Assembly (NCBI GenBank): GCA_016872225.1
Contig: VHAW01000089.1
Location: 1-7,107 of the forward strand
DNA length: 7,107 nucleotides
Origin: Sphingomonadales bacterium
GTDB lineage: Bacteria > Bacteroidota > Bacteroidia > UBA7662
Reading direction: 5' to 3'
In this document: positions 6,182 to 7,107 of the stretch, one piece after another
Position numbering within the stretch: the stretch's first letter is position 1
Layout of the letters: the number at the start of each line of letters is the position of its first letter
Notes under the pieces: generated by a model
Seen by the model: only the letters and a program-made list of their open reading frames with translations
Told to the model about the DNA's origin: nothing
Databases searched by the model: none
Program-made: the position numbers and the translations under genes

Positions 6182-7015
6182 ATGCTCAGTCTTTACCGCG
6201 ACACTAACTTTGCTATTTCTCGGTTGATTACCCGGAAATACAGCTCCTCGTTTTCTCTGGGTATTATGGCCTTTCAGCCATCCTTCAGAGCCCCGATTTA
6301 CTCCATTTATGGGTTTGTTCGTTATGCGGATGAAATCGTGGATACCTTTCACGATTATGACAAGGCGTTGTTATTGGATGAATTCCGCAGAGATACTTAT
6401 TTGGCCTTGGAGCGTGGGATCAGTCTGAATCCTGTCTTGGATGCCTTTGCGCAGACGGTGTGGAAATATGAAATAGGGATCGATTTAATTGATGCTTTTC
6501 TAGACAGCATGGCCATGGACTTGCGTCAAATTTCCTATGCCCAGAATTCTTACGAAACCTATATTTACGGCTCGGCCGAAGTAGTCGGTTTGATGTGCCT
6601 GCGTGTTTTTTGTTATGAAGAAGAGGGTCTTTACGAAGAATTGCAAGAGGGAGCCAGAGCCTTGGGCGCAGCATTCCAAAAAATTAATTTTTTGCGTGAT
6701 TTGAAAGATGATTACCAAAGCCGTGGTCGAACTTATTTTCCTAACTTAAATCTTGGTGTTCAATTAGATATACATTCCAAGAGAGAAATTGAGAAGGATA
6801 TCCAACAAGATTTTGATCAGGCCTATGTGGCTATTATGCGTTTGCCCCGTGGGTCTCGGGTTGGGGTTCTTACTGCCTATCGATTTTACAGGAATTTGTT
6901 TCGCAAAATTCAGGAGGCTTCTTCTGAACAAATTCTCATGGAACGCATTCGGATTTCAAATGCAGAAAAAGCAGCATTGCTTTGTTATTCGGTGTTGCAA
7001 CATAAGTTCACCTAA
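6182..7015 (+). CDS. crtB: Phytoene synthase (squalene/phytoene synthase family)
   Basis: The enzyme condenses two geranylgeranyl diphosphates through prephytoene diphosphate to phytoene, the first committed carotenoid step. The 277-residue product is within the bacterial size range. It carries both Mg-diphosphate binding motifs: DEIVD at 50-54 (in GFVRYADEIVD) and DLKDD at 173-177 (in INFLRDLKDDYQSRGRTYFP). The helix SAEVVGLMCLRVF (131-143) and ALGAAFQKINFLRD (160-173) are further family signatures. ATG 6182 follows an in-frame stop at 6164, and LYRDTNFAISRLITRKYSSSFSL begins at residue 4, so no longer start is needed. It is separated from crtI by 50 bp of T-rich sequence but is probably in the same operon. 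A squalene synthase role is possible from family alone; pairing with crtI favours phytoene. Confidence 0.92.
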   Translation: MLSLYRDTNFAISRLITRKYSSSFSLGIMAFQPSFRAPIYSIYGFVRYADEIVDTFHDYDKALLLDEFRRDTYLALERGISLNPVLDAFAQTVWKYEIGIDLIDAFLDSMAMDLRQISYAQNSYETYIYGSAEVVGLMCLRVFCYEEEGLYEELQEGARALGAAFQKINFLRDLKDDYQSRGRTYFPNLNLGVQLDIHSKREIEKDIQQDFDQAYVAIMRLPRGSRVGVLTAYRFYRNLFRKIQEASSEQILMERIRISNAEKAALLCYSVLQHKFT

Positions 7016-7026
7016 ATTATCATTTC

Positions 7027-7036
7027 CTCTATAGAG
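7027..7036. other. Short palindrome after crtB
   Basis: CTCTATAGAG is a perfect 10-bp palindrome beginning 12 bases after the crtB stop. It has no loop and no T-tract directly after it, so it is not a convincing terminator. CCAAT (7066-7070) and ATTGG (7080-7084) give a second weak stem further on. No intrinsic terminator is visible after crtB within the window, which leaves room for the operon to continue. Confidence 0.2.
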
Positions 7037-7041
7037 AATTT

Positions 7042-7107
7042 GTGACGCGTTTTTCCTTGTTAGGACCAATGTTTGGATTATTGGTGCATCGCATAATGCT
7101 TGTGTTG
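7042..7107 (+). CDS. Possible start of a further gene, cut by window edge
   Basis: After crtB an open frame begins at GTG 7042 and stays open to the end of the window for 22 codons, with an in-frame ATG at 7069 (MFGLLVHRIMLVL). The residues are hydrophobic, as in the first segment of a membrane protein. Carotenoid clusters often continue with membrane enzymes such as hydroxylases or cyclases, but this fragment matches none that I recognise. There is no clear ribosome-binding site, and an open run this short can arise by chance. Confidence 0.25.
   Translation, partial: MTRFSLLGPMFGLLVHRIMLVL

Noticed and set aside
1..7107. tRNA or rRNA genes, CRISPR arrays, insertion sequences, attachment sites
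   Set aside because: No cloverleaf-like sequence, regularly spaced direct repeats, transposase motifs or terminal inverted repeats were seen; nearly all the window is accounted for by coding sequence.

Overview
The window holds seven confidently readable protein genes, all on the + strand and tightly packed, plus one regulatory region of about 150 bp. The protein sequences, the promoter style and the gene order point to a member of the Bacteroidota. Three signs support this. The ATP synthase cluster ends at atpG and does not continue into atpD-atpC. An ECF-type sigma gene lies directly ahead of crtI and crtB. The one good promoter candidate fits the Bacteroidota pattern (-33 TTTG, -7 TAnnTTTG) rather than TTGACA/TATAAT. 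I cannot assign a family or genus from sequence alone.

Layout: 1-1253 is the 3' part of atpA (F1 alpha; the N-terminal ~100 residues lie outside the window). 1275-2165 is atpG (F1 gamma). 2224-2706 is tsaE (ATPase of the tRNA t6A system), followed after 24 bp by ald (alanine dehydrogenase, 2731-3951). An AT-rich regulatory region (3952-4101) separates these housekeeping genes from a carotenoid cluster: a short ECF-like sigma factor (4102-4626), crtI (phytoene desaturase, 4647-6131) and crtB (phytoene synthase, 6182-7015). The last ~65 bases may be the start of another gene that runs off the window.

How the parts work together: AtpA and AtpG are two of the F1 subunits, while the catalytic beta subunit must be encoded elsewhere. 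TsaE and Ald are unrelated in function but are probably co-transcribed. In the carotenoid cluster, CrtB condenses two geranylgeranyl diphosphates to phytoene and CrtI desaturates it to coloured carotenoids, probably lycopene. The sigma factor in front is probably their dedicated transcription factor.

The most interesting feature is the region upstream of the sigma gene. It carries four copies of GTTNAAC, most within a longer TTTTGTTKAAC element, arranged as two inverted pairs. The copies start 21, 42 and 22 bp apart, close to 2, 4 and 2 turns of the DNA helix. One copy overlaps the -7 element of the predicted promoter and the last ends against the start codon. This looks like a cooperative operator for a repressor that controls carotenoid synthesis. 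No gene for that repressor is visible in the window.
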